Shown here piece by piece: positions 55,940 through 63,964 of a stretch of DNA of 64,000 bases. The number at the start of each line of letters is the position of its first letter. The first letter of the stretch is position 1. The DNA comes from Gordonia soli NBRC 108243 (GTDB taxonomy: Bacteria > Actinomycetota > Actinomycetes > Mycobacteriales > Mycobacteriaceae): NCBI RefSeq assembly GCF_000334455.1, contig NZ_BANX01000016.1, positions 1 through 64,000 on the forward strand, written 5' to 3'. The notes beneath the pieces were generated by a model. The model saw only the letters and a program-made list of their open reading frames with translations. It searched no databases and had not been told where the DNA came from. A program made the position numbers and the translations under genes.

Positions 55940-56934
55940 AGCACGACCCCACTTCCGTTCAGGAGCACCCGGACGTCGGTCGGGAGTTGCGCCGGCCCGC
56001 GGCTGCATCGCTTCGACGTATCCGACCCGGATTGAGAGAGCTTCAGTCCGGCAAGCGCGCTCGGCATCAGCTTGAAGGAGTTCAGGGCATCGGTCATCGA
56101 ATGAAAGGTCGCTTTCAGCAGTACGTTGACGTCGAGATCCGGGCTCACACCGAGTGACTTGAGGATCTGTTCGATGGGCTCGAGCAACGCGGGTCCATAG
56201 GTCGCCGTCTTGGGGAACTCCTCGAGGACGGTCATCGCGTTGCTGATCGGGACGTTGACCGCTTCCAGGAACTGGATCACGTACTGCGAGCGGCCGCCCA
56301 TCGAGTCCGCGATCCGCCCCATGTTCTTCATCAACGTCTCGATGACCGACTGGCGGTCGCTGGCGAACGAGGCCAGCCGCTGAGCGTTGTCCAACATGGG
56401 AGCCAGTCCGGCGCCGTCACCCTGGAGAAGCGAGATCGCGTTCTCGCTGAACTCGTTGACCTGCTCGGTGTTCATCGTGCTCAGCACTGGCTGCAGACCG
56501 TTGAACAGCTCGGTGATGTCGAACGACGGTGTCGTCTTGTCCGCCGGCAGGGATTCCACCTCGCGTCCGGGGTTCTTGGGGTCGGCGACATCGACGTACC
56601 GCACGCCCGTCAGATTCTGGTACTTGATCGCCAGCGCGGTGTTCTCGGTCAGGCGGTGTCCGTCGTCCATGGTGAATCCGACTCGTGCCACCGGACGCCC
56701 GCCGGCCTCCGTCAGATCGACTGCGGTCACCTTGCCGATCCGCATGCCTTTCATCCGGACGTCTCCGTTGACGTTGAGTCCGGAGGCGTCGGTGAAATCC
56801 GCTGTGTACGAGTTGGTCTTGCCCTCGACCGGGTTCTTCATCGCGTTGATGACGAGGATGAACAGCAGCACGGTGATCGCCGCGACGGCGATGACCTTCA
56901 ACGCGGACACGATGGTTCGGGTTCTCTGTGTCAT
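55927..56934 (-). CDS. mceB: Mce family protein MceB
   Basis: A 335-residue protein: membrane anchor near 13-31 (VIAVAAITVLLFILVINAM) and an MCE domain with GLNVNGDVRMKGMRIGKVTAV and TGVRYVDVAD. The C-terminus is Cys-containing (SKRCSRGPAQ and VVLCAK). The ATG at 56934 is one base after the MceA stop; the longer frame from 56994 lies inside MceA. Confidence 0.92.
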   Translation of the reverse strand: MTQRTRTIVSALKVIAVAAITVLLFILVINAMKNPVEGKTNSYTADFTDASGLNVNGDVRMKGMRIGKVTAVDLTEAGGRPVARVGFTMDDGHRLTENTALAIKYQNLTGVRYVDVADPKNPGREVESLPADKTTPSFDITELFNGLQPVLSTMNTEQVNEFSENAISLLQGDGAGLAPMLDNAQRLASFASDRQSVIETLMKNMGRIADSMGGRSQYVIQFLEAVNVPISNAMTVLEEFPKTATYGPALLEPIEQILKSLGVSPDLDVNVLLKATFHSMTDALNSFKLMPSALAGLKLSQSGSDTSKRCSRGPAQLPTDVRVLLNGSGVVLCAK

Positions 56935-56935
56935 C

Positions 56936-58021
56936 TCAGCGTCCTCCTCGCGCCTGTCGCTGTGTGACACCCATCTGGGCCAGTGGGCCCGCAACGCCCG
57001 GCATCGAGTCGAGGACGATCCGGAGCTTCAGGGTGCGCTGCTTCTCGTCGCCGTCGAATGCGGACTCGAGGCCGTCGATCAGAGAGATCGTCTTGTCCAT
57101 GGTCACCCCTCCGCCGATCACGCCGGGCAACGGATCTGCGAGCTTTTCGAGAAGAGTTGTCAACGGCGTCAGTTCACGATCGTGGGACGCCAGCAGTGCG
57201 CCCGCCTTACCGAAGAGGTCGCTCGAGGCGATCTCCAGGGCCTTGTCGGTCTCGGTGTGGAAAGCCTCGTCCACCCCCCGCGAGCCGTCCGGCAGTTTGT
57301 TGTAGGGACTCTCGGTTATCGAGAAGAGTGCGTCCATGACCCCCCGATTGAAGGACGGGAACTCGGTCAGGACGTTGTTCGCGCGTCGGATCAAGGTGCT
57401 GGGCAGGTGCTTCTGCGTCTTCGCGATCGAGTCCGCGACGATGATGCTCGATCTGATGAGCGGAGCGAGGCCGTCGGCGTAGCGGATGACCTCGTCCAGG
57501 CTGGCGATCATGTCCTTGGTGAGTGTGCCGTCGACGACCAGCGATCCCTGCTCGAGCATGGTCGACATGGTGAAGTCCGGCGACGAGTCCCGGGCCACGA
57601 CCTGCCCGTCGGTGAGCGGCGTGCCGCCGGGCTTCGCGATCAGATTGACCGCGGTGATCCCGAAGTAGTTCTCCGGCCGGAAGTCGACGTCGAACGAATC
57701 GGTGAGCACAGAGGTCGCCGAGTCCGTGAGCACCACATCGACCCGCACGTCCCCGGCACGCGGCGACGACACGTCGGTGACCTCGCCGACCTCCGAACCG
57801 CGCAGGAGCACTTTGGATCCCACCTTGACCCCGGGCCCCAGGGCGGGAACCACCAACGCGACGTCGGTGCCCTCGGGCGCCGTGGCTCTCGGGTAGACCA
57901 CCCAGATGACGGCGATCACGAGCGCCATGACGAGGATGGACACCCCTCCCACCAGGCCGAGCGTCCGCAACTGCCCGCGGAGATCACCGCGGATGAAGTC
58001 CTGACTGGTATGTCTGGTCAT
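56936..58021 (-). CDS. mceA: Mce family protein MceA
   Basis: A 361-residue protein with membrane segment near 22-42, MCE domain (near 49-130; GPGVKVGSKVLLRGSEVGEVTDV, then DVDFRPENYFGITAVNL) and a long helical C-terminal part. First of six Mce subunits, one base after the YrbEB stop. Its C-terminus ends in a short basic tail. Confidence 0.93.
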   Translation of the reverse strand: MTRHTSQDFIRGDLRGQLRTLGLVGGVSILVMALVIAVIWVVYPRATAPEGTDVALVVPALGPGVKVGSKVLLRGSEVGEVTDVSSPRAGDVRVDVVLTDSATSVLTDSFDVDFRPENYFGITAVNLIAKPGGTPLTDGQVVARDSSPDFTMSTMLEQGSLVVDGTLTKDMIASLDEVIRYADGLAPLIRSSIIVADSIAKTQKHLPSTLIRRANNVLTEFPSFNRGVMDALFSITESPYNKLPDGSRGVDEAFHTETDKALEIASSDLFGKAGALLASHDRELTPLTTLLEKLADPLPGVIGGGVTMDKTISLIDGLESAFDGDEKQRTLKLRIVLDSMPGVAGPLAQMGVTQRQARGGR

Positions 58022-58022
58022 G

Positions 58023-58898
58023 TCATCCTCGGAAAGGCAATTCGGGGTTCAGACCCCAGATCGCGACGGTCATGACGAAGTTCAGAACGACGATGGCAAC
58101 CAGGCTGGCGCGGATGGCCCGACCCGATGCCGAGCCGACTCCGGCCGGCCCGCCGTTCGCGAAATATCCGTAGTAGCAATGGATCACGGTCACCACAGCA
58201 CAGAAGATGAGTGCCTTGACAACTGAGGCGATCAGATCAGGCAATGTCACGAATTGCGCGAAGTAGTGGTCATACGTGCCGGAAGGTTGCTCATGGAACA
58301 GCTTGATGATCAGGCCACCGGTGAAGAAGCTGACCACCAGTGCCATCAGGTAGCTGGGCAGGACGACCAGCATGCCGCCGACCAATCGTGTGCCCACCAC
58401 GAACGGGATGGCCCGCAGCCCCATGGATTCCGTCGCGTCGATCTCTTCCGAGATGCGCATGGAACCGATCTCCGCCGTCATCCGGCACCCGGCCTGGGCG
58501 GCGAACCCGATCCCCGTGATTATGGGTGCGATGACCCGGATGTTGCCGAACGAACCGATGATCCCGGTCAAGGCTCCGAACCCGAGTAGGTCGAAGGCCA
58601 TGAACGCCTGGATGGCCACCACCGCACCGACCGCGACTCCGAGAAAGAACATCAGACTCACCACGCCGCCGTCGACGATGAGAGAGCCGCTTCCCCAGGC
58701 CATGTCGTTCATGGTCTTGGCGGTCTGCTTGCGATAGTGACGGATGGTCGTCGGAAGCAGGACCACGGTCTTCCACACGAAGACGACGATCTGACCGATC
58801 TCCATCGCGATGCCGAGCAGTCCACGGCCGATCGCCTGGATCCCCCGCGTCACCACACCACCACGCGTCCCGGTGCTGTTGAGCGCCACCATGATCAC
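58023..58898 (-). CDS. yrbEB: MlaE-family lipid ABC permease YrbEB
   Basis: A 291-residue integral membrane protein with the MlaE/YrbE pattern: FLGVAVGAVVAIQAF, GIGFAAQAGCRMTAEIGSMRISEEIDATESMG (the conserved coupling segment contacting the ATPase) and about five membrane helices. The GTG at 58898 overlaps the YrbEA stop (GTGA); an ATG at 58892 is also possible. The open frame to 59549 is shadow sequence. Second permease of the mce operon. Confidence 0.93.
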   Translation of the reverse strand: MIMVALNSTGTRGGVVTRGIQAIGRGLLGIAMEIGQIVVFVWKTVVLLPTTIRHYRKQTAKTMNDMAWGSGSLIVDGGVVSLMFFLGVAVGAVVAIQAFMAFDLLGFGALTGIIGSFGNIRVIAPIITGIGFAAQAGCRMTAEIGSMRISEEIDATESMGLRAIPFVVGTRLVGGMLVVLPSYLMALVVSFFTGGLIIKLFHEQPSGTYDHYFAQFVTLPDLIASVVKALIFCAVVTVIHCYYGYFANGGPAGVGSASGRAIRASLVAIVVLNFVMTVAIWGLNPELPFRG

Positions 58899-59755
58899 GC
58901 CAGCCTGGGCGGGAAGAACATGGTCTGCAACTGGCTGACCATGAGGTTCGTCATGAAGATGCAGAAGACGCTCAACACCACCGATGCATTCACCGCGTTC
59001 GCGACGCCCTTCGGTCCGCCTTTTGCCTCGAGTCCACGCAGACTGGCGATCACGACGACGAGGATGGCGAACAACACGGCCTTCAGCATCGAGAAGGCGA
59101 GATCGGTCGGCGTCGCGAATGCGCCGAACGACTGCCAGAAGCTGGCCGGCACGACGTCGTTGACATTGGCCGAGATGGCCAGGCCGGCAGCGACGCCCGA
59201 TGCGATGATGATGATGCACAGCGCCGGCGCGATCATGAGCATGGCCAGGAACCGAGGTACGATCAGCCGCTGGATCGGATTGACTCCCATCACCCGCATG
59301 GCCTCGATCTCCTCGCGGATCGATCTCGCGCCGAGGTCCGACGCGATCGCGGAGGCGGCGGCACCACTCATCAGGAGACCGGCCGCCATCGGAGCTCCCT
59401 GCCCGACCACACCGAGTCCACTTGCCGCGCCGGCGAGCGAATTGGCCCCTACCTGGTCCATCACGCCGCCCACCTGGACGGACACCTCGGCGCCGATGGG
59501 AACAGCCATCAGCAGCGCCGGGAGCGCGGTCACCTTGAACAACTTCCACATCTGCTCGACCACCTCGCCGACCGGCAGGCGGAGGGCAACGGAGTCGGTC
59601 ACCGAGAACCGGAAGACGTCCGCGGCCAGACGTGCCGACCGTCCCAGGGTGTCGATGCTCCGGATGAACCTGTCGAGGACACCGGCTGCGAGCTTCCGCA
59701 ACCCTGTCGTCGTCCGCGGCAATGCGCGACCTGTGCCAAGCGCTACTGCGCCCAT
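58895..59755 (-). CDS. yrbEA: MlaE-family lipid ABC permease YrbEA
   Basis: A 286-residue permease with the coupling segment SIREEIEAMRVMGVNPIQRLIVPRF and about five helices. First gene of the mce operon. The ATG at 59755 has AGGAG eight bases upstream and gives a length near the family norm. A GTG at 59872 in the same frame would add 39 residues without a good ribosome-binding site. With YrbEB it forms the inner-membrane channel powered by MceG. Confidence 0.92.
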   Translation of the reverse strand: MGAVALGTGRALPRTTTGLRKLAAGVLDRFIRSIDTLGRSARLAADVFRFSVTDSVALRLPVGEVVEQMWKLFKVTALPALLMAVPIGAEVSVQVGGVMDQVGANSLAGAASGLGVVGQGAPMAAGLLMSGAAASAIASDLGARSIREEIEAMRVMGVNPIQRLIVPRFLAMLMIAPALCIIIIASGVAAGLAISANVNDVVPASFWQSFGAFATPTDLAFSMLKAVLFAILVVVIASLRGLEAKGGPKGVANAVNASVVLSVFCIFMTNLMVSQLQTMFFPPRLA

Positions 59756-59907
59756 CACACCTTCTCCTGCTTCTCTCGGCGGCCGATCCGCTGACGCGGC
59801 CGGTCTATCTGCCTCGGACCAACCGGTCGGGCTCTGTCGAGTGGCGGCTCGAACTCGTGCAATCACGGACACATTGATCTGCGTACGTGTGCTGAGTCAC
59901 ACCCTCA

Positions 59908-59937
59908 TCTATACAGACATGAGACGCGATACGTCAA
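59908..59937 (-). promoter_or_regulatory. Candidate proximal promoter of the mce operon
   Basis: Minus strand: TTGACG (59932-59937), 18-base spacer, TATAGA (59908-59913), the best sigma-A-like match in the window. Transcription would start near 59900, about 145 bases upstream of the preferred yrbEA start. Confidence 0.5.
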
Positions 59938-59950
59938 TTGTCATTTGTCA
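59930..59950 (-). repeat. Three tandem TGAC heptamers over the mce -35 box
   Basis: On the minus strand TGACAAA, TGACAAT and TGACGTA follow one another without gaps. The last overlaps the proximal -35 hexamer. Same-face helical repeats at such a place are typical of activator sites, but seven-base spacing is short. Confidence 0.45.
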
Positions 59951-60023
59951 GCAGCTCTGTCCAACGCCGGCTTTCGCGGTGGCGGGTCGCACCGATTGCG
60001 ACGCAGCTCGCTTGAACACTGCG

Positions 60024-60053
60024 AGCATACAAAGTGTTCAGACGTGATGTCAA
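60024..60053 (-). promoter_or_regulatory. Candidate distal mce promoter with conserved spacer
   Basis: Minus strand: TTGACA (60048-60053), 18-base spacer, TATGCT (60024-60029). The whole element, including the spacer core (CTGAACACTTTG here, CTAGACACTATG there), matches the promoter of the APH-family kinase at 34616-34645. Conservation of a spacer usually signals an embedded operator. Confidence 0.5.
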
Positions 60054-60155
60054 TCACGCTCAGGAGGAGGAGTGTCGGCCCGACGTCACACCTCGGTCAC
60101 GCGCGCCGCGCCGAGAGCTCTGCATCCGCGCACGTCAGAGGAGCGGAATGGGGGC

Positions 60156-60180
60156 ACATACCTAAACAGAGTAGTTTTTG
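60156..60180. promoter_or_regulatory. Weak seventh match to the regulon palindrome
   Basis: The best-conserved half-site positions are partly kept (CCTAA on the left, TAG and the following T-run on the right), but symmetry is poor. It lies between the TetR gene and the mce promoters. Listed because it would link lipid import to the regulon if real. Confidence 0.2.
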
Positions 60181-60270
60181 GGAGTCGAGGACGCCGCCGA
60201 TCGGCGAATCCTGGTGAGATACCCGGGAGCTCGGCCGACGGCTCGGGCCGGGAAGGGCAGACCGGCCGGT

Positions 60271-60906
60271 TCAGGACCCGATGTCGGCGGCGGGTACCGC
60301 ACTGGGGAGGAACGCGGGCAACACGAAGTCGCGGAGCATCTCACGATGGGCCGGGTCGTCCGGCCTGTCGAAGTCCAGCCTGCCGACCAGGATGAACTGG
60401 ACGAGCGCGATCCACTCGGCCATCTTCTGCTTGTCGAGATCGCGACGGATCTCGCCGCGCTCGATGGCACGGTCGATGATGGGCTCCCACATCTCGGCGG
60501 TGAGGCGTGCGGCGAGGCCAGAGCTCCCGACCAACGGCTCCGCCATCTGCATGTGCTCGGGACTGACAAGTATTCTGACGAGCGGGTCCTTGCGGCCACG
60601 CTCCACGAGGAAGATCAGGCCCTCGACCAGTTGGTCGGCAAATGTCTCCTGCTCGAGCAAGAACTTGCGGGCCTTGACGAACAACATGCGTGAGCGACGT
60701 TCGATCAGCGCCGAGATGAGGCTGTCCCGATCGCCGAAATACCGGTAGACGGTGGGACGCGACACGCCGGCTTCGCGCCCTATGTCGTCCATCGTCGTCT
60801 TGGACACGCCGTACCGCTGGAAGACGCGCTCCGCGGCAACCATGATCTGCTTGCGCGCTTCGTCGACGTCCTCACTGAGGACATTGCCGGTCTTCCGTCG
60901 CGCCAC
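60271..60906 (-). CDS. TetR-family transcriptional regulator
   Basis: A 211-residue regulator. The N-terminal helix-turn-helix is standard (VFQRYGVSKTTMDDIGREAGVSRPTVYRYFGDRDSL, near 28-63); the C-terminal ligand domain is diverged. The GTG start has AGGAGG nearby. It sits between the acyl-CoA ligase and the mce operon, all on one strand. It is the only regulator gene in the right half, so it is the prime candidate to bind the shared 25-bp palindrome or the conserved promoter element, probably with an acyl-CoA ligand (inference). Confidence 0.9.
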   Translation of the reverse strand: MARRKTGNVLSEDVDEARKQIMVAAERVFQRYGVSKTTMDDIGREAGVSRPTVYRYFGDRDSLISALIERRSRMLFVKARKFLLEQETFADQLVEGLIFLVERGRKDPLVRILVSPEHMQMAEPLVGSSGLAARLTAEMWEPIIDRAIERGEIRRDLDKQKMAEWIALVQFILVGRLDFDRPDDPAHREMLRDFVLPAFLPSAVPAADIGS

Positions 60907-61000
60907 CGCTCACCTCCTGCGTCAGTTGCAATCACGATACAAGAGACGCATTCCGTCCGGTGTAAGGGAGCGGGGCGCGCCGGGGCCCGATCTCGCCGTG

Positions 61001-61036
61001 CACCGGCGCATCGGTACGGCGGCCGGTGCGCCGGTG
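61001..61036 (-). terminator. Candidate terminator of the acyl-CoA ligase gene
   Basis: Perfect 10-bp stem CACCGGCGCA / TGCGCCGGTG with a 16-base loop, beginning 6 bases after the ligase stop codon. No T-run. The following sequence leads into the TetR gene. Confidence 0.5.
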
Positions 61037-61041
61037 TGCGA

Positions 61042-62562
61042 CTACCGGACCTTGTCGAAGCGGGTGTCGACGTCCTTGTACTCGTCGCGGATGACCGTCT
61101 TCGCGATCTTGCCGCTGGGCAGCCGCGGCAGCGGGTCCTGCCGGATCACTACGTATCGCGGGACCTTGAAGTCGGCGAGCACCTTCTCGCAGTGGCCGAC
61201 GATGGCGTCGGCGTCCAGATCCTTGGAGACCGTGACGATGGCCGCCGGCGTCTCCCCGAACCGGTCGTCGTGCGCAGCGATCACCGACACCTCTTCGACG
61301 CCGTCGATGGCACCGATCGCGATCTCGAGTTCGACGGGCGAGATGTTGATCCCTCCGGAGATGATGAGGTCTTTCAGGCGGTCGACGAACTTGACCCGCC
61401 CATCGTCATCACTGACGCCGAGGTCCCCGCTGTGGAGCCAGCCGTCCCGAATCGCCTGCGAGGTCGACTCCGCGTCGTTCCAGTACCCCGGCGTGACACC
61501 CGGCCCGCGGACCACGAGTTCACCCTCCTCCCCCGGAGCCGCCGGTTGACCGTCCGCGGTGAACACCTTGACCTCCGTGAAGATCGAGCCCGTGCCGCAG
61601 CGGTCGGGGTACTCGAGGGCCTCTTCCTGGATCGTCGCCGTCGCGACACCACCGGCTTCGGTCATCCCGTAGATCTGTCGCAGCAGCACCCCCTTGTCGG
61701 CCCACCTCTTCAGCAGCTGGGAGGGCACCGCGGCACCGCCGACGATGGCCGTCTTGAGCGAACTGAGATCCGCGTCGGCGAATTCCGGTGCACGAGAGAT
61801 CGCCTCGAAGATCAACGGCACCCCGAAGATCGCCTCGACGGAGTGCCTCTCCAGGAGCGTCACTGCATTCGACGGATTCAGTTCCGGCTCCACGACCAGG
61901 GTTCCACCAAGGACCGTGGTGATCAGGAGTCCGTAGACGAGGCCCGGGGTGAAGGCGAGCGGAAGCACCAGGAGTGTCGTGGTGCCGGGACGGAACCCCT
62001 CCTCCGTCAACGTGTTCTCCAGGACGATGGCGAGCAGCGTGCGGTTAGTGAGTACGACCCCCTTGGACAGTCCGGTGGAACCGCTGGTGAAGAGGATCGT
62101 CGTCGGCTCGTCGGGTTCGCGGTCGACCCGGAAGTCGTCGAAACCTCCGTCGCGCAACTTCTCCAGCTCGGCGAACGAGACGACGGTGAAGCTGTCCCCG
62201 ATGGCTGCCGTGTCGTCGGCGAGTTGTTCGAACCCGGGTGCGGCGACGACGAGGGAGATGCCGGCGTCATCGGCGATCTTGCGGAGTTCGGCCGGCTTGT
62301 ACCGACTGTTCAGGGGTACCAGCACCGCGCCCGCCTTCAAGACACCCAGTGACGCAACCGGCCACTCCAGCGAGTTGGGGCCCAGCACGCCCACCCGATC
62401 CCCCTCGGCGATCCCGCGTTCGTGGACGAGGTGTCGCGCACACCGACTGCTCCAGTCCCTGAGATCCCGGTAGTCGAGGGAGGACTCGGCGAACACGACC
62501 GCGGTGGTGTCGCCCTTTGTCCGCGCCCACCAGTCCAGGGCTGCGCCGATCGTTGCGGTCAT
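61042..62562 (-). CDS. AMP-forming acyl-CoA synthetase (FadD-like)
   Basis: A 506-residue ANL-superfamily ligase. Motifs: ILFTSGSTGLSKGVVLTN (P-loop, near 155-172), IYGMTEAGG, GYWNDAESTSQAIRDGWLHSGDLG, DRLKDLIISGGINISPVELE and the C-terminal LPRLPSGKIAKTVIRDEY with the catalytic Lys. It activates a carboxylic acid to its CoA thioester, likely the entry step for the imported or oxidised substrate. A regulon operator (62620-62644) lies 58 bases upstream. Confidence 0.93.
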   Translation of the reverse strand: MTATIGAALDWWARTKGDTTAVVFAESSLDYRDLRDWSSRCARHLVHERGIAEGDRVGVLGPNSLEWPVASLGVLKAGAVLVPLNSRYKPAELRKIADDAGISLVVAAPGFEQLADDTAAIGDSFTVVSFAELEKLRDGGFDDFRVDREPDEPTTILFTSGSTGLSKGVVLTNRTLLAIVLENTLTEEGFRPGTTTLLVLPLAFTPGLVYGLLITTVLGGTLVVEPELNPSNAVTLLERHSVEAIFGVPLIFEAISRAPEFADADLSSLKTAIVGGAAVPSQLLKRWADKGVLLRQIYGMTEAGGVATATIQEEALEYPDRCGTGSIFTEVKVFTADGQPAAPGEEGELVVRGPGVTPGYWNDAESTSQAIRDGWLHSGDLGVSDDDGRVKFVDRLKDLIISGGINISPVELEIAIGAIDGVEEVSVIAAHDDRFGETPAAIVTVSKDLDADAIVGHCEKVLADFKVPRYVVIRQDPLPRLPSGKIAKTVIRDEYKDVDTRFDKVR

Positions 62563-62619
62563 GATTGTTCCTTCGTCGAGTGATGTGGGCCGGGCAGATC
62601 AGTGGACACAGCGAGTGGC

Positions 62620-62644
62620 GCCCATCTAACGCAAATAGAATAAA
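62620..62644. promoter_or_regulatory. Regulon operator, site F (ligase promoter), degenerate
   Basis: A 25-bp ungapped match to the shared palindrome, weaker than the others but keeping ATCTAA on the left and ATAGA on the right. It sits 58-82 bases upstream of the ligase start, the same distance range as at the other genes. Confidence 0.45.
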
Positions 62645-62697
62645 ATGGACATGTCGCTCAGGTGTCCGTTTCCGCTGAGTGCGTCGAACGCGCGCCG

Positions 62698-63879
62698 TCA
62701 GACGGCGTGCGAGCGACCTTCGGCGACGAGCTTCTTGATCTCGCGACGGAAGACCTGGTTTGCGATCTCGTTGCGGCCGAGCAACATTCCGCCGGCGTCG
62801 GCGCTGCCCATCCCCCGCTGCGAATCCCGCAACAGCGGGAAGTCCTCGTTGTGGAGCACGGCGAGCAGGATCTCCCAGTTCTTGTTCCACAGGCGTTCCC
62901 ACCGCTCTTGTGTCATGTCGCTGTCCTCGACCTTCGGCACGATCAGACGTTGTTCCATCCGAGACTTCGTCGGATCGGTGGGATGTGGCCGGAAAGTCAA
63001 CAGCTGGAAGTGATCCGGCTGACGTAGAAGAGTGCTGTTGGGTAACAGGAAGTGGGTCTCGGTGACGTACTTGTCGAGGTTCTCGTCCCCCGGGTCCTCT
63101 TCGAGGAATCGATCGATCGACTTTCGGGGCGCGATGAATCGGCAGTGCCGGCCGAAGTCCTCGAAGGCCATGACGTTCGTGTGGATGATCTTCCCGGCGG
63201 TGTTCGGATGCGCGTACTGGATGTGGTAGCCGTCCAGAAACGCGTCCTGCATGATTTTCCAGTTGGTCGGCTCGTCGAAGCCGCCGGCTCGGAAGCACAC
63301 GGATTTGTCCATCTCGTACTCGGTGAGGATCCCGTCGATGTCGGACCCCAGCCAGGCCGCGACATCGATCTCCGCCTTCGCGTTGTCGATGACCCAGATG
63401 AAGCCGTGGCGCTCCTCTGTCGGTATCTCGATCAGTCCGTGATCGTCGCGATCCACATCACCGAACGTCGAGTCGCGGGTGATCGTCCGCAGCGATCCGT
63501 CGGGGTCATAGGACCACCGGTGATAGCCGCACGAGAAGATCCGGCAGCGCCCCTTCTCCTTCTCCTCCAGCAAGGCCCCGCGGTGGCGGCAGAGATTGAC
63601 GAACGACTTCACGCCACCGTCCTTCTGACGCACGACGATGATGTTGTTGCGCGGCATCTGGATCGTCATGAAGTCGTTCGGCTTGGCCAATTCGGAGGAA
63701 TGGGCCACGATCGACGGCACCGTCCCGAAGACGTGATCGCGCTCGTCTTTGGCGAGAACCGGGTCCGTGAACTCGCCGGGCTCGAACGGGATGATCGCCT
63801 CGAACTTGTCGGTCGTCTCATGGCGCAACAGTTCGAGCGCACGTCGGATCCGGTCCTGACGCGGGAGCGAGGTGGTCAT
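62698..63879 (-). CDS. Rieske ring-hydroxylating oxygenase, alpha subunit
   Basis: A 393-residue oxygenase. The Rieske cluster is bound by CRHRG and CGYHRWSY (Cys-X-His, Cys-X2-His, near 97-120). The catalytic domain has NWKIMQDAFLDGYHIQYAHP (near 211-230), supplying the bridging Asp and two iron-ligand His, and a late acidic ligand is likely in NEDFPLLRDS. No beta-subunit gene is present, so it is an alpha-only type. The fitting electron donor is the PDR-type reductase at 36341-37297 or the FprB/ferredoxin system. It hydroxylates the substrate; the identity of the substrate is unknown. Confidence 0.9.
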   Translation of the reverse strand: MTTSLPRQDRIRRALELLRHETTDKFEAIIPFEPGEFTDPVLAKDERDHVFGTVPSIVAHSSELAKPNDFMTIQMPRNNIIVVRQKDGGVKSFVNLCRHRGALLEEKEKGRCRIFSCGYHRWSYDPDGSLRTITRDSTFGDVDRDDHGLIEIPTEERHGFIWVIDNAKAEIDVAAWLGSDIDGILTEYEMDKSVCFRAGGFDEPTNWKIMQDAFLDGYHIQYAHPNTAGKIIHTNVMAFEDFGRHCRFIAPRKSIDRFLEEDPGDENLDKYVTETHFLLPNSTLLRQPDHFQLLTFRPHPTDPTKSRMEQRLIVPKVEDSDMTQERWERLWNKNWEILLAVLHNEDFPLLRDSQRGMGSADAGGMLLGRNEIANQVFRREIKKLVAEGRSHAV

Positions 63880-63939
63880 TGAATCCTCCGATGTGGGACT
63901 GGTGTCGATCGACGGCCGGAAGCTCGCCCGACTGTCGCC

Positions 63940-63964
63940 TTTAATCTACAGGTATAAGGTTTTG
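63940..63964. promoter_or_regulatory. Regulon operator, site D (Rieske oxygenase promoter)
   Basis: A 25-bp match to the shared palindrome (TTTAATCTA on the left, ATAAGGTTTT on the right), 61-85 bases upstream of the oxygenase start. Nothing else is recognisable between 63880 and the window end. Confidence 0.62.

Larger units (their letters stand above)
59756..60270. other. Regulatory region of the mce operon
   Basis: About 515 bases between the TetR gene and yrbEA, both on the minus strand. No credible gene. It holds two candidate promoters (59908-59937 and 60024-60053), three tandem heptamers (59930-59950) and a weak match to the regulon palindrome at 60156-60180. The density of elements suggests complex control of lipid import. 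Confidence 0.6.

Noticed and set aside
53932..56035. Long plus-strand frames opposite mceC and mceD (385 and 419 codons)
   Set aside because: His/Arg/Val-rich shadow translations; the minus-strand Mce proteins are unambiguous.
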